Of a DNA stretch of 64,000 nucleotides, positions 49,941 through 63,917 are shown one piece after another (within the stretch, counting starts at the first letter, position 1; each line of letters begins with the position of its first letter). The DNA is from Sinimarinibacterium flocculans (GTDB lineage Bacteria > Pseudomonadota > Gammaproteobacteria > Nevskiales > Nevskiaceae), in assembly GCF_003201205.1 (NCBI RefSeq), contig NZ_QICN01000004.1:124001-188000 (forward strand), given 5' to 3'. The notes below the pieces were generated by a model. It ran no database searches. It was given only the letters and a program-made list of their open reading frames with translations, and was not told the origin of the DNA. The translations under genes were made by a program, and so were the position numbers.

Positions 49941-50506
49941 TCGCCGGGATCGACGAGGCCGGACGCGGCTGTCTCGCCGGGCCGGTGTACGCCGCGGCGG
50001 TGGTATTGGGCGAGGTGCGACCCGAAGGGCTCAACGACTCCAAGAAGCTGTCGCCGGCGCGCCGCGAGCGGTTGTTCGACGAGATCCGGCGGGATGCCGT
50101 CGATTTCAGCATCGCCTGGGCCGATGCGGCGGAGGTCGACCGGCTCAACATCCTGCGTGCGACATGGCTGGCGATGCAGCGCGCACTGGCCGGTCTGCGC
50201 GCGTTGCCGGTCGAGGCCTGGGTGGACGGCAACCAGGCGCCGCCGCTGGGCTGCGCCGTTCGCACCATCGTCGGCGGCGACGGCCTCGAGCCGGCGATCA
50301 TGGCGGCGAGCATTCTCGCCAAGGTTTCCCGCGACCGCGCGATCTGCGCCCTCGACATCGAGCATCCGGGTTACGGCTTTGCCCGGCACAAGGGTTACGG
50401 CACGGTGGAGCACATGGCGGCGCTGCGCCGGCTGGGCCCGAGCCCGATCCATCGCATGAGCTTCGCGCCTTGCGCGCAGAGCGTGCTCGACCTGCGCACG
50501 GCCTGA
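49937..50506 (+). CDS. rnhB: Ribonuclease HII
   Basis: 189 residues; nicks RNA in RNA-DNA hybrids, removing misincorporated ribonucleotides. Catalytic acidic residues in IAGIDEAGRGCLAGPVYAAAV (Asp, Glu), WVDGNQ (Asp) and the Asp of CALDIEHPGYGF; also GLNDSKKLSPARRE and SILAKVSRDR. The ATG at 49937 follows GGGGGGAG. Located lpxB-rnhB-dnaE as in E. coli; the dnaE ATG follows the stop by one base. Confidence 0.96.
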   Translation: MIAGIDEAGRGCLAGPVYAAAVVLGEVRPEGLNDSKKLSPARRERLFDEIRRDAVDFSIAWADAAEVDRLNILRATWLAMQRALAGLRALPVEAWVDGNQAPPLGCAVRTIVGGDGLEPAIMAASILAKVSRDRAICALDIEHPGYGFARHKGYGTVEHMAALRRLGPSPIHRMSFAPCAQSVLDLRTA

Positions 50507-50507
50507 G

Positions 50508-53500
50508 ATGAGCGCGTTCGTCCACCTGCGTGTGCACACCGAGTTCTCGCTGACCGACGGCGTCGTGCGCGTCGAGCCGCCCAAGCGCAAGGGCGGCGGC
50601 GTCGGCGGCACGCTGACCTCGCGTGCGGCCGAGCTCGGCTACCCGGCCGTCGCGATCACCGATCGCAACAACCTGTTCGCGATGGTGAAGTTCTACAAGG
50701 CAGCCGAGAACGCGGGCATCAAGCCGGTGGTCGGGGTCGACCTGTGGCTGGAAGAGCGCCTGCCGCAGGAGGGGATCGAGCGGCTGACCCTGCTGGTGCA
50801 GAACGACGCCGGCTACGCCAATCTCGCGCGCCTGATCTCGCTGGGCTACACCGAAGGGCAGGCGAGCGGCCAGCCGTTGATCCGCTGGGACTGGCTCGCC
50901 GCGCATGCCGACGGACTGATCGCACTGAGCGGGCGCGACGGCAGCATCTTCCGCGCGGCGCAGGCCGATCAGGTGGACGCCGCGCTGGCGCACCTGCAGG
51001 CCCTGCAGGCGATCTTTCCGCAGCGGCTGTATCTCGAGATCGCCCGCTGCGACCGCCCCGGCGACGAAGAGTGGGTCGCGGCGGCCTGCGCGCTGTCGCG
51101 CCACAGCGGCGTGCCGGTGGTGGCGAGCAACGATGTGCGCTTCCTCGATGCCGGCGACTTCGAATCGCACGAGGCGCGGGTGTGCATCGCCCAGGGGCGT
51201 GTGCTCGCCGACGAGCGCCGGCCGCGCGACTACAGCCCGGAGCAGTACCTGAAGTCGCCGGCGCAGATGGCCGAGCTGTTCGCGGACATTCCCGAGGCGC
51301 TGCAGAATAGCGTCGAGATCGCGCGGCGCTGTTCGCTGACGCTGAAGTTCGCGCCGCCGTACCACCTGCCGAACTTCCCGGTTCCGGAGGGCCACAGCAC
51401 CGACTCGTGGCTGCGCGAGCGCGCGCACGCCGGGCTGCTGGAGCGCTTCGACGAGCTGCGCGCGGGGCCCGGGCTCGCCGGCGAGGCGCAGGCCTATCAT
51501 GAGCGGCTCGACTACGAGCTGGGCATCATCGAGAAGATGGGCTTCGCGGGCTACTTCCTCGTGGTGTCCGACTTCATCCAGTGGGCCAAGGCCAACGGCT
51601 GTCCGGTCGGCCCCGGGCGCGGCTCCGGCGCCGGTTCGCTGGTGGCCTACGCGATCCGCATCACCGACCTGGACCCGCTGCCGTACAACCTGCTGTTCGA
51701 GCGCTTCCTGAATCCCGAGCGCGTGTCGATGCCCGACTTCGACGTCGACTTCTGCATGGACAACCGCGATCGCGTGATCGAGTACGTCACGCAGAAGTAC
51801 GGCCGCGACCGGGTCGGCCAGATCATCACCTACGCGACGATGGCGGCGCGCGGTGTCGTGCGCGACGTCGCGCGCGTGCTGGGCCACGGCTACGGCTTCG
51901 GCGACTCGATCGCCAAGCTGGTGCCGGGCACGCCCGGTGCGACGCTGGCCGATGCGATCGAAACCGTCCCGGAACTCAAGCGCCGCTACGAAGCCGAGGA
52001 GGACACGCGCGCCGTGCTCGATATGGGGCTCGCGCTCGAGGGCATCACCCGCGGCGTCGGCGTGCATGCCGGTGGCGTGGTCATCGCGCCGCAGCCGCTG
52101 ACCGACTACACGCCGATGTACTGCGAAGCGGGCGGTGGCGGCATGCGCACGCAGTTCGACATGAAGGACCTGGAGATGGTCGGACTGGTCAAGTTCGACT
52201 TCCTCGGCCTGAAGACGCTGACCGTCATTGAAGAGGCGGTGAGGACGATCCGGGCGCGCCATGGCCGGCAGATCGACATGCTCGCGCTGCAACTGAACGA
52301 TCAGGAGACCTACCGGCACATCTTCCAGTCCGGCGATTCCTCGGCGGTGTTCCAGATGGAATCGCCGGGCATGCAGAAGGCGAGCCGCGAGCTCAAGCCG
52401 GACTGCTTCGAGGACATCGTCGCGCTGGTGTCGCTGTACCGGCCCGGGCCGATGGACAACATCCCGACGTTCTGCTCGAACAAGCGCGACGAGCGCAAGA
52501 TCGAGTACCTGCATCCGGAGATGGAGCCGGTGCTCAAGTCGACCTACGGCATCTTCGTCTACCAGGAGCAGGTGATGCAGATGTCGCAGCGCCTGGCCGG
52601 GTACACGCTCGGCGGCGCCGACCTGCTGCGCCGGGCGATGGGCAAGAAGAAGGCCGACGAGATGGCCAAGCAGCGCCAGATCTTCACCGACGGCGCCGTC
52701 GGCCGCGGCGTGGACGCGGAGACCGCCGGCAAGGTCTTCGACCTGATGGAGAAGTTCGCGAACTACGGCTTCAACAAGTCGCACGCCGCCGCCTATGCGC
52801 TGGTGTCCTACCAGACGGCCTGGCTGAAGACGCACTATCCCGCGGAGTTCATGGCCGCGGTGCTGTCCTGCGAAATGGCGCATCCGGATTCGGTGGTGGT
52901 CATGCGCGAGGAATGCGTGCGCATGGGCCTGCAGGTGCTGCCGCCGGACATCAACGAGAGCCACATCCGCTTCACGGTCCCGGCCGACGGACAGATCCGC
53001 TACGGGCTGGGCGCGATCAAGGGCGTGGGCGAGGGCATGCTCGAAAGCGTGCTCGCCGAGCGCGAGCGCGGCGGACGGTTCAAGGACCTGTTCGATTTCT
53101 GCGGCAGGATCGACACGCGCAAGGCCAACAAGCGCGTGCTCGAGGCGCTGATCTTCTCCGGCGCACTCGACAGCCTCGGCGCCAACCGTGCGACGCTGTT
53201 CCGCAACCTGCCCAAGGCCCTGCAGGTGGCCGAGGCCGCGGCACAGCAGGCGACCACCGGTCAGGGCGACATGTTCGGCTCGGTGGCCAGCGCGGTCGAG
53301 GCGCCGGGCGGGATCGAACTGCAGTGCGAGGAGGAGTGGGCCCTGCGCGAGCGGCTCGCGCGCGAGCGCGAAACGCTGGGCTTCTACCAGTCCGGGCACC
53401 CGGTCGATGCCTACGCCGAGCTGATCGAGCAGATCTGCAGCGGCCGCCTGCCTGCGCTGCTGCAGCAGGTGCTAAGCGCGCCGCCGCCGTCGGGCAAGAG

Positions 53501-54116
53501 CGGCTGGCAGCCGCGCAGCAAGCTGCTGTTCGCCGCCTGGGTCAAGGACCTGCGCTTCTTCCGTGGCGATCCCAACGGTGACGGCCGCGCGGCCCGCGCC
53601 AGCTACCGGATCACCGTCGAGGATGGCGGCCGCGAGATCTCGTGCTGGATGGATGCCGATCCGTTCGCGCGCGTGCAGACCGTGGTCAGGCCCGATTCGC
53701 TGGTCTTCGTGCTCGGCGAGATCGGCATGTCGCCGCCGCGCGAGGGCCGCGAGCCCGAGCCGCGGCTGTACGCACCGGACTTCTACGGCCTCGACCAGGT
53801 CCTGCGCGAGTACGCGCAGCGGCTGACGCTGACCTGGACCCGGCCGGCGGGCGACGTGATGGCGCTGCGGCGCATGCTGATGCCGCGCCGCTCGCCCGAC
53901 GGGCTGTCGCCGCAGGTCCACTACCGCTCCGGCCATCTGACCTGCACGCTCGACTTTCCGGGCGAGTGGCGCGTGCGCGTCGACGATGCCCTGCTGCTGG
54001 AGCTGCGGCAGCTGCTGGGCGAGGACTGCGTTAAAGTCGCATACCGGAAGTACGTGGCTCCGGCCGTGGAGCGTCGCTACGCGACGGCAGCCGGGGGCGC
54101 CGATGATGACGAGTAG
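50508..54116 (+). CDS. dnaE: DNA polymerase III alpha subunit
   Basis: 1202 residues; replicative polymerase of family C. PHP domain (HLRVHTEFSLTDG; AVAITDRNNL), palm active site GPGRGSGAGSLVAYAI and MPDFDVDFCMDNRDRVIEY (Asp410, Asp412, Asp414 region; catalytic Asp pair as in E. coli D401/D403), ITYATMAARGVVRDVARV, then the beta-binding and OB-fold region. The N-terminal loop holds a short Gly-rich insert (PKRKGGGVGGT). Length is slightly above E. coli (1160). Followed by accA as in gammaproteobacteria. Confidence 0.97.
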   Translation: MSAFVHLRVHTEFSLTDGVVRVEPPKRKGGGVGGTLTSRAAELGYPAVAITDRNNLFAMVKFYKAAENAGIKPVVGVDLWLEERLPQEGIERLTLLVQNDAGYANLARLISLGYTEGQASGQPLIRWDWLAAHADGLIALSGRDGSIFRAAQADQVDAALAHLQALQAIFPQRLYLEIARCDRPGDEEWVAAACALSRHSGVPVVASNDVRFLDAGDFESHEARVCIAQGRVLADERRPRDYSPEQYLKSPAQMAELFADIPEALQNSVEIARRCSLTLKFAPPYHLPNFPVPEGHSTDSWLRERAHAGLLERFDELRAGPGLAGEAQAYHERLDYELGIIEKMGFAGYFLVVSDFIQWAKANGCPVGPGRGSGAGSLVAYAIRITDLDPLPYNLLFERFLNPERVSMPDFDVDFCMDNRDRVIEYVTQKYGRDRVGQIITYATMAARGVVRDVARVLGHGYGFGDSIAKLVPGTPGATLADAIETVPELKRRYEAEEDTRAVLDMGLALEGITRGVGVHAGGVVIAPQPLTDYTPMYCEAGGGGMRTQFDMKDLEMVGLVKFDFLGLKTLTVIEEAVRTIRARHGRQIDMLALQLNDQETYRHIFQSGDSSAVFQMESPGMQKASRELKPDCFEDIVALVSLYRPGPMDNIPTFCSNKRDERKIEYLHPEMEPVLKSTYGIFVYQEQVMQMSQRLAGYTLGGADLLRRAMGKKKADEMAKQRQIFTDGAVGRGVDAETAGKVFDLMEKFANYGFNKSHAAAYALVSYQTAWLKTHYPAEFMAAVLSCEMAHPDSVVVMREECVRMGLQVLPPDINESHIRFTVPADGQIRYGLGAIKGVGEGMLESVLAERERGGRFKDLFDFCGRIDTRKANKRVLEALIFSGALDSLGANRATLFRNLPKALQVAEAAAQQATTGQGDMFGSVASAVEAPGGIELQCEEEWALRERLARERETLGFYQSGHPVDAYAELIEQICSGRLPALLQQVLSAPPPSGKSGWQPRSKLLFAAWVKDLRFFRGDPNGDGRAARASYRITVEDGGREISCWMDADPFARVQTVVRPDSLVFVLGEIGMSPPREGREPEPRLYAPDFYGLDQVLREYAQRLTLTWTRPAGDVMALRRMLMPRRSPDGLSPQVHYRSGHLTCTLDFPGEWRVRVDDALLLELRQLLGEDCVKVAYRKYVAPAVERRYATAAGGADDDE

Positions 54117-54161
54117 CCTCTCCGCCCGGGCGGAAGGCGCGGGGATCGTCCAAGACAGCCT

Positions 54162-55124
<963 letters not shown>

Positions 55125-55140
55125 GGGCGACGGCGCCGCG

Positions 55141-56411
55141 ATGCGCGCGCCGTTCGAATTGCCGCCATCGCCGCTGGGTCCGCGCGGGCGGCTCTGGGTC
55201 GGCTACAGCGGCGGGCTCGATTCGACCGTTCTGCTCGACCTGCTGCACGCCGCCGGTGCGCCGGTGCGCGCCGTGCACGTCCACCACGGTCTGCAGTCGT
55301 CGGCGGACGACTGGGTCCGTCACTGTCGCCGATTCTGCCGCGCACGCGGCATTCCCCTGCGCGTGCTGCACGTGAGCCCCGCCCGGCGGCACGAGCAGGG
55401 CCCGGAGGCGGCGGCACGCGAGGCCCGCTACGACGCGCTGCGCAAACTGTTGCGCGAGGGCGACGTGCTGGCGACGGCTCACCACCGCGACGACCAGGCC
55501 GAAACGGTGCTGATGCGCGCACTGCGCGGCACCGGCATCGCCGGCCTGGGCGCGATGTGCCACGAAGAGCCGCTGGGCACGGGCCTGCTCTGGCGCCCGC
55601 TGCTGGACCGTCCGCGCGACCAACTGCGCCAGCACGCCCGCCGGCAGGGGCTGGAGTGGATCGAGGACCCGCACAACGCCACGCCGCGCTACACGCGGGC
55701 GTTTCTGCGCCAGCGGGTGTGGCCGGTGCTCGACGAACATTTCCCGGCGGCGACGGCGCAGCTCGCGCGGCTGGCGGCGCATGCACGCGATACCGGAAGC
55801 CTGCTCGCCGACATCGCGGCCGAGGACGCCGGGCGCTGCGCCCAGGGACAGGCGCTGCGCGTCAGTGCCCTGCTGGCCCTGTCGCCGCAGCGGCGGCGCA
55901 ACCTGCTTTACCACCGCTGGTGCGCGCTCGGTCTGTTGCCGCCGCCGGCGTCGTGGTATGCCGAACTCGAACGCAGCGTGCTGCGCGCGCGGGCGGATGC
56001 AACGCCGCTGCTGGCCTGCGGCGGGGGCGAGGCGCGCCGCTACCGCGACGGCCTGTTCCTCATGCGCAGCCTGCCGCCGCCGAGCGGGCACGTCCTGCGC
56101 TGGCCGCGCGGCCGCACCGTCGAGCTTCCGGACGGCTGCGGCCGCGTGTGTGTGGCGCGGCGTCCGCCGGCGGGCAGCACGGTCGGTTTTGCCGGGGGCG
56201 GCGAGCGGATCCGTCTGGACGAGAGCGGCCCGGCGCGCCTGCTGACGCGGCTGTGTCAGCAGGCCGGCATGCCGCCGTGGCTGCGCGAGCGCATGCCCTT
56301 GCTCTGGCATGACGGCGAGCTGCTGGCGGCCGGGGGACGCTGGCAGGCGCCGGCCGCGCGCCGGCTGGGCCTGCAGATGCGTTGGGAACACACGCTGCCG
56401 GAGCCGTCGAA

Positions 56412-56415
<4 letters not shown>
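55141..56415 (+). CDS. tilS: tRNA(Ile)-lysidine synthase
   Basis: 424 residues (E. coli 432); converts C34 of the CAU tRNA-Ile to lysidine so that it reads AUA. PP-loop ATP motif [16 protein letters not shown] (20-35), [43 protein letters not shown] and [36 protein letters not shown]. The C-terminal half is Arg/Ala-rich with a weak TilS_C domain. Starts 16 bases after accA. Confidence 0.94.
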
Positions 56416-60313
<3,898 letters not shown>

Positions 60314-60316
60314 GCG

Positions 60317-60595
60317 ATGGGCCAGCGCGTCGCCCTCGGCGTCCTGATCCTGCTGCTGCTGGCCATGCAGTGGCGCCTGTGGATCGCCGACGGCGGCATT
60401 GCGCATACGCATCGACTCAAGCAGCAGGCACAGGCCATGCAGGACGAGAACGACGCGCTTCGCGCGCGCAATGCGGCGCTCGATGCCGAAGTCCGCGACC
60501 TCGGACAGGGGACGGCAGCCATCGAGGCCCGTGCGCGCACCACCTTGGGCATGATCAGGGACGGCGAGACCTTCTATCTCGTCGTCAATCCCTGA
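60317..60595 (+). CDS. ftsB: Cell division protein FtsB
   Basis: 92 residues; bitopic inner-membrane protein. A short N-terminus, one transmembrane helix (about 5-22, VALGVLILLLLAMQWRLW), then a periplasmic coiled-coil (HRLKQQAQAMQDENDALRARNAALDAEVRDL) and the conserved end ARTTLGMIRDGETFYLVV. Acts with FtsL and FtsQ in the divisome. Starts 3 bases after the eno stop. Confidence 0.95.
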   Translation: MGQRVALGVLILLLLAMQWRLWIADGGIAHTHRLKQQAQAMQDENDALRARNAALDAEVRDLGQGTAAIEARARTTLGMIRDGETFYLVVNP

Positions 60596-60630
60596 TCGCC
60601 TCCGACCGTTTTCGAAGCGACGACCCGACC

Positions 60631-61341
60631 GTGCCCCGGCACGCGCGCTACTGGGTAGTGATCCCCGCTGCCGGCGGCGGTACACGGATGAACCTGGGTC
60701 GTCCCAAGCAGTACGCCGAGCTGCGCGGACGCACGATACTCGAGTGGAGCGTCGCGCCGTTTCTCGATCTGGACTGGATCGATGGCGTGGTGCTGGTGCT
60801 CGCGCGCAACGATGCGGAGTACCCGCGCCTGCCGCTGGCGCGTCATCCGCGCGTGCATACCGCGATCGGCGGCGCGGCGCGGGCCGAGTCGGTACTCGCC
60901 GGCCTCGCGGTCGTCGCCGAGCACAGCCGCGGCTTTCGCGACGTGCGCGTGCTGGTGCACGACGCGGCGCGCCCCTGCGTGAGCTGGAGCGACGTCGAGC
61001 GGCTGCGCGATGAGGCCGACGAACGCAACGGCGGGCTGCTCGCACTGCCGGTGGCCGACACGCTCAAGCGCGCGCAGCAGACCCGTGCCGTGGAAACGAT
61101 CGACCGCAGCCAGTTCTGGCGGGCGCAGACGCCACAGCTGTTCGGCCTCGAGGCCCTGAGCGCCGCGCTGCGCGAGAGCCTGCAGGCCGGGGCGGAGATC
61201 ACCGACGAGGCCGCGGCCATGGAGCGGGCCGGCCTGCAGCCGCGGCTGGTGCGGGGACGTGAGTCGAACATCAAGGTGACGTTTCCCGAGGACCTGCGGC
61301 TGGCCGAGTTCTGGCTGGCCCGGCTGGAGGAGGGACCATGA
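60631..61341 (+). CDS. ispD: 2-C-methyl-D-erythritol 4-phosphate cytidylyltransferase
   Basis: 236 residues from a GTG at 60631, the only start near the conserved YWVVIPAAGGGTRMN; no ATG is available. MEP-pathway step to CDP-ME. Motifs: AAGGGTRMNLGRPKQYAELRGRTILEWS, VLVHDAARPCVSWSDVERL, LPVADTLKR, RAQTPQLFGLEAL and NIKVTFPEDLRLAEF. The stop overlaps ispF (ATGA). The ispD-ispF pair is separate but coupled, not fused as in some alphaproteobacteria. Confidence 0.96.
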   Translation: MPRHARYWVVIPAAGGGTRMNLGRPKQYAELRGRTILEWSVAPFLDLDWIDGVVLVLARNDAEYPRLPLARHPRVHTAIGGAARAESVLAGLAVVAEHSRGFRDVRVLVHDAARPCVSWSDVERLRDEADERNGGLLALPVADTLKRAQQTRAVETIDRSQFWRAQTPQLFGLEALSAALRESLQAGAEITDEAAAMERAGLQPRLVRGRESNIKVTFPEDLRLAEFWLARLEEGP

Positions 61342-61823
61342 GCACCAGCCTGCGGATCGGCCACGGATTCGACACGCACCGCCTCGAACCCGGCGATGGC
61401 GTCACGCTCGGCGGCGTCTTCATCGAATGCCCGTACCGCATCGTCGCCCACTCGGACGGCGATGTGCTGATCCACGCGCTCTGCGACGCCCTGCTCGGCG
61501 CCATCGGTGGCGGCGATATCGGACGCCTGTTTCCGGACAGCGACCCGCAGTACAAGGGCATCGACAGCCGCCGGCTGCTGGCCGAGGTGATGCGGCGCAT
61601 CGGCGACGCCGGATACGGCGTGGTCAATGCCGACCTGAGCCTCATCGCCCAGGTGCCGCGCGTGGCGCCCCACGTCGAGGCGATGCGCACGGCGCTTGCC
61701 GACGCGCTGGGCATCGGTCGCGACCGGGTCAACGTCAAGGCGACGACCAACGAGGGCATGGACGCGATCGGCAGCCGGGAAGGGCTGGCGGCACACGCGG
61801 TGGTGCTGCTGCACGGCGGCTGA
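61338..61823 (+). CDS. ispF: 2-C-methyl-D-erythritol 2,4-cyclodiphosphate synthase
   Basis: 161 residues; forms the cyclic diphosphate MEcPP. Zinc ligands Asp12 and His14 in RIGHGFDTHRL and His in IVAHSDGDVLIHALCDALLGA; FPDSDPQYKGIDSRRLL, NADLSLIAQVPRVAPHV and VNVKATTNEGMDAIGSREGLAAHAV are family motifs. In E. coli truD and surE follow; here a TetR-type gene and smrA come between ispF and surE. Confidence 0.97.
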   Translation: MSTSLRIGHGFDTHRLEPGDGVTLGGVFIECPYRIVAHSDGDVLIHALCDALLGAIGGGDIGRLFPDSDPQYKGIDSRRLLAEVMRRIGDAGYGVVNADLSLIAQVPRVAPHVEAMRTALADALGIGRDRVNVKATTNEGMDAIGSREGLAAHAVVLLHGG

Positions 61824-61829
61824 GTGCGG

Positions 61830-61859
61830 TTGTCTCGCTGTTGGCTAGGGGAATACACT
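61830..61859 (+). promoter_or_regulatory. Candidate promoter of the TetR-type gene
   Basis: -35 TTGTCT (61830-61835), 18-base spacer, -10 TACACT (61854-61859). The RNA would start at about 61866, the A of the ATG, giving a leaderless mRNA. Confidence 0.45.
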
Positions 61860-61865
61860 CAGGCG

Positions 61866-62525
61866 ATGTTGCAGACCGCCCCCCCAGCCGAAGACGCCAG
61901 GGCGCGCCGCGCCGGCCGCCGCGACACCCGGGAAGCGATCCTCGAATGTGCCGAGGAGCTGCTGCAGCGCCGCGGCTACGGCGGCTTCGCCTATCAGCAC
62001 ATCGCCGTTCAGCTCGGCATCCGCAACGCCGCGATCCACTACCACTTTCCGTCGAAGGAAGATCTCGGCGTCACGCTGGTGCAGCGCTATCGCGAGCGCT
62101 TCCATGCTTGGGTCGCGGCCCTGTCACCCGATCTCGATGCCTGGGCGCGGCTGCAGGCCTATTTCGGCACCTACCGCGCCTACCTCGGCGAGCCGCGCAA
62201 GGCCGACGACTGCCTGCTGTGCCCCGGTGGCGCGCTGGCCTCCGAGTTCTGCGCGCTGCCGGAACCGATGCGGCTCGAGACCCGTCTGCTGATGCGCGAC
62301 GTGCAGGAGTGGTTGCGCGGCACGCTGGAGCAGGGTCGGCGTGAGGATGTGCTGCAGTTCAACGGCGACGCGCTCGACAAGGCCGTCGAGATCTGCGCGG
62401 CCTTGCAGGGCGGCATCCAGATCGCGCGCATGTCGGGGGCATCGCGATTCCGCCAGTTGCTCGACCAGCTCGCGCTGGAGCTCAATCCGATGCGCGCCGC
62501 GGCAGCCGCCGGCTCGCTGCCGTAG
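61866..62525 (+). CDS. TetR/AcrR-family transcriptional regulator
   Basis: 219 residues from the ATG at 61866; the frame is open to a GTG at 61824, but that adds no conserved sequence. N-terminal DNA-binding domain (about 19-66): TREAILECAEELLQRRGYGGFAYQHIAVQLGIRNAAIHYHFPSKEDLGVTLVQRYRERF has the helix-turn-helix and the YHYF-like end. The C-terminal ligand domain has the TetR_C pattern with DDCLLCPGGALASEF, in which two Cys close together could sense ligand or redox. No obvious target: it is followed by smrA in convergent orientation 6 bases away. Ligand unknown. Confidence 0.88.
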   Translation: MLQTAPPAEDARARRAGRRDTREAILECAEELLQRRGYGGFAYQHIAVQLGIRNAAIHYHFPSKEDLGVTLVQRYRERFHAWVAALSPDLDAWARLQAYFGTYRAYLGEPRKADDCLLCPGGALASEFCALPEPMRLETRLLMRDVQEWLRGTLEQGRREDVLQFNGDALDKAVEICAALQGGIQIARMSGASRFRQLLDQLALELNPMRAAAAAGSLP

Positions 62526-62531
62526 AAGCCG

Positions 62532-63056
62532 TCAGCTGGCTCGCAGCAGGACGTAGACGGCGCCGGTGCCGCCATCGGCCGGGCGCGCACTGCAGTAGGC
62601 GAGCACGTCGCGCCGCCGCCTCAGCCAGCCGTCCAGCAAGCGCTTGAGCACCGGACCGCTGTTCGGCGATCCGTTGCCCTTGCCGTGGACGATGCGCACG
62701 CAGCGGCGGTCGCGTACCGCGCAGTCGGCCAGAAAGCCCGCCACCGCCTGCTGCGCCCGCGCGCGGTTCATGCCATGCAGGTCGAGGTTGCCGTCGAGGC
62801 GATAGTGGCCGCGCCGCAGCCGGCGCAGCACGCCGTCCTGCACCCCGGGGGCACGGTACTGCAGGGTTTCGCCATGTTCGAGCCATTCCGGGTCGGGTTC
62901 GGCGAGCAGGGAGTCGATCACCTCGCGATCGTCGGCGGCGCGCGAGCGCGCGATCGGCGGCGGTCGCGGCAGGCTGCGCCGGGCGACGCGTTCCGACGGT
63001 GCCAGCGGGCGCACGTCGCGCATGGCCTGCCGGAACAGTTCGGCGTCGTCGTCCAT
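62532..63056 (-). CDS. smrA: Smr-domain protein SmrA
   Basis: 174 residues from the ATG at 63056, with a GGAG Shine-Dalgarno. The N-terminal part is charged and Pro/Arg-rich (LPRPPPIARSRAADDREV...), then the Smr domain: LDLHGMNRARAQQAVAGFLADCAVRDRRCVRIVHGKGNGSPN...VLKRLLDGWLRRRRDVLAYCSARPADGGTGAVYVLL, with the LDLHG and HGKG motifs of the nuclease-type Smr family. Stand-alone Smr proteins of this type are thought to act on DNA or RNA; exact role unknown. Diverges from surE. Confidence 0.9.
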   Translation of the reverse strand: MDDDAELFRQAMRDVRPLAPSERVARRSLPRPPPIARSRAADDREVIDSLLAEPDPEWLEHGETLQYRAPGVQDGVLRRLRRGHYRLDGNLDLHGMNRARAQQAVAGFLADCAVRDRRCVRIVHGKGNGSPNSGPVLKRLLDGWLRRRRDVLAYCSARPADGGTGAVYVLLRAS

Positions 63057-63170
63057 CGATAGCTCCTGTGCGGGGCGGCGCCATCCCGGGTGCGGATGGC
63101 CTGATCCCGGAGGCGAGTCCGGGCTGACGGGCATCGGGACTGGTAAACTTACACCAACCGATTCGCCCTC

Positions 63171-63917
63171 ATGAAAATCCTTCTCTCGAACGACGACGGC
63201 TGTATGGCGCCGGGCTTGCTGTGCCTGCGGGACACGCTGCGCCAGGAGCACACCGTCACCGTCGTGGCCCCCGACCGCAATCGCAGCGGCGCCAGCAATT
63301 CGCTGACGCTGATGCACCCACTGCGCGTGCAGCACCATGCCGACGGCACGATGTGCGTCGACGGCACGCCGACCGACTGTGTCCATCTGGCGCTGTCGGG
63401 CCTGCTCGACGAACAGCCGGACATGGTCGTGTCCGGCATCAATGCCGGCGCCAACCTCGGCGACGACACGCTCTATTCGGGGACGGTCGCGGCGGCGATG
63501 GAAGGCCGTCATCTCGGCTACTCGGCGATCGCCGTATCGAACGTGTCGATCACGCCGCGGCACTACGACACCGCGGCCCGCGTCGCCCTGCGGCTGGTCG
63601 AGCGGCTGCAGGTCGCGCCGCTGGCCGGCGACACCATCCTCAATGTCAACGTGCCCGACGTGCCCTGGGACGAGCTGCAGGGTTTCGAGGTCACGCGCCT
63701 GGGCAACCGCCATCGTGCGGAGAAGGTGTTCGAATCCAGCGATCCGCGCGGTCGTCAGATCTACTGGATCGGCGCCGCCGGTTCGGAGGCGGACTGCGGG
63801 CCGGGCACCGATTTCCACGCCATCACGCGGCACCGCGTCGCCATCACCCCGCTGCTGGTCGACCTGACCCGCCATGCCACGCTGGAGCAGCTCGGCGAAT
63901 GGGCGCAGGCCCTGTGA
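63171..63917 (+). CDS. surE: 5'/3'-nucleotidase and stationary-phase survival protein SurE
   Basis: 248 residues; metal-dependent phosphatase acting on nucleoside monophosphates. [23 protein letters not shown] holds the Asp8-Asp9 metal ligands; [27 protein letters not shown] and [27 protein letters not shown] complete the site. Stop overlaps the next gene (GTGA). Normally followed by pcm, nlpD and rpoS in gammaproteobacteria. Confidence 0.97.
   Translation: MKILLSNDDGCMAPGLLCLRDTLRQEHTVTVVAPDRNRSGASNSLTLMHPLRVQHHADGTMCVDGTPTDCVHLALSGLLDEQPDMVVSGINAGANLGDDTLYSGTVAAAMEGRHLGYSAIAVSNVSITPRHYDTAARVALRLVERLQVAPLAGDTILNVNVPDVPWDELQGFEVTRLGNRHRAEKVFESSDPRGRQIYWIGAAGSEADCGPGTDFHAITRHRVAITPLLVDLTRHATLEQLGEWAQAL

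Noticed and set aside
50298-53399. Long open frame on the minus strand opposite rnhB and dnaE
   Set aside because: Same codon-shadow effect; it runs across two genes with strong family motifs on the plus strand.
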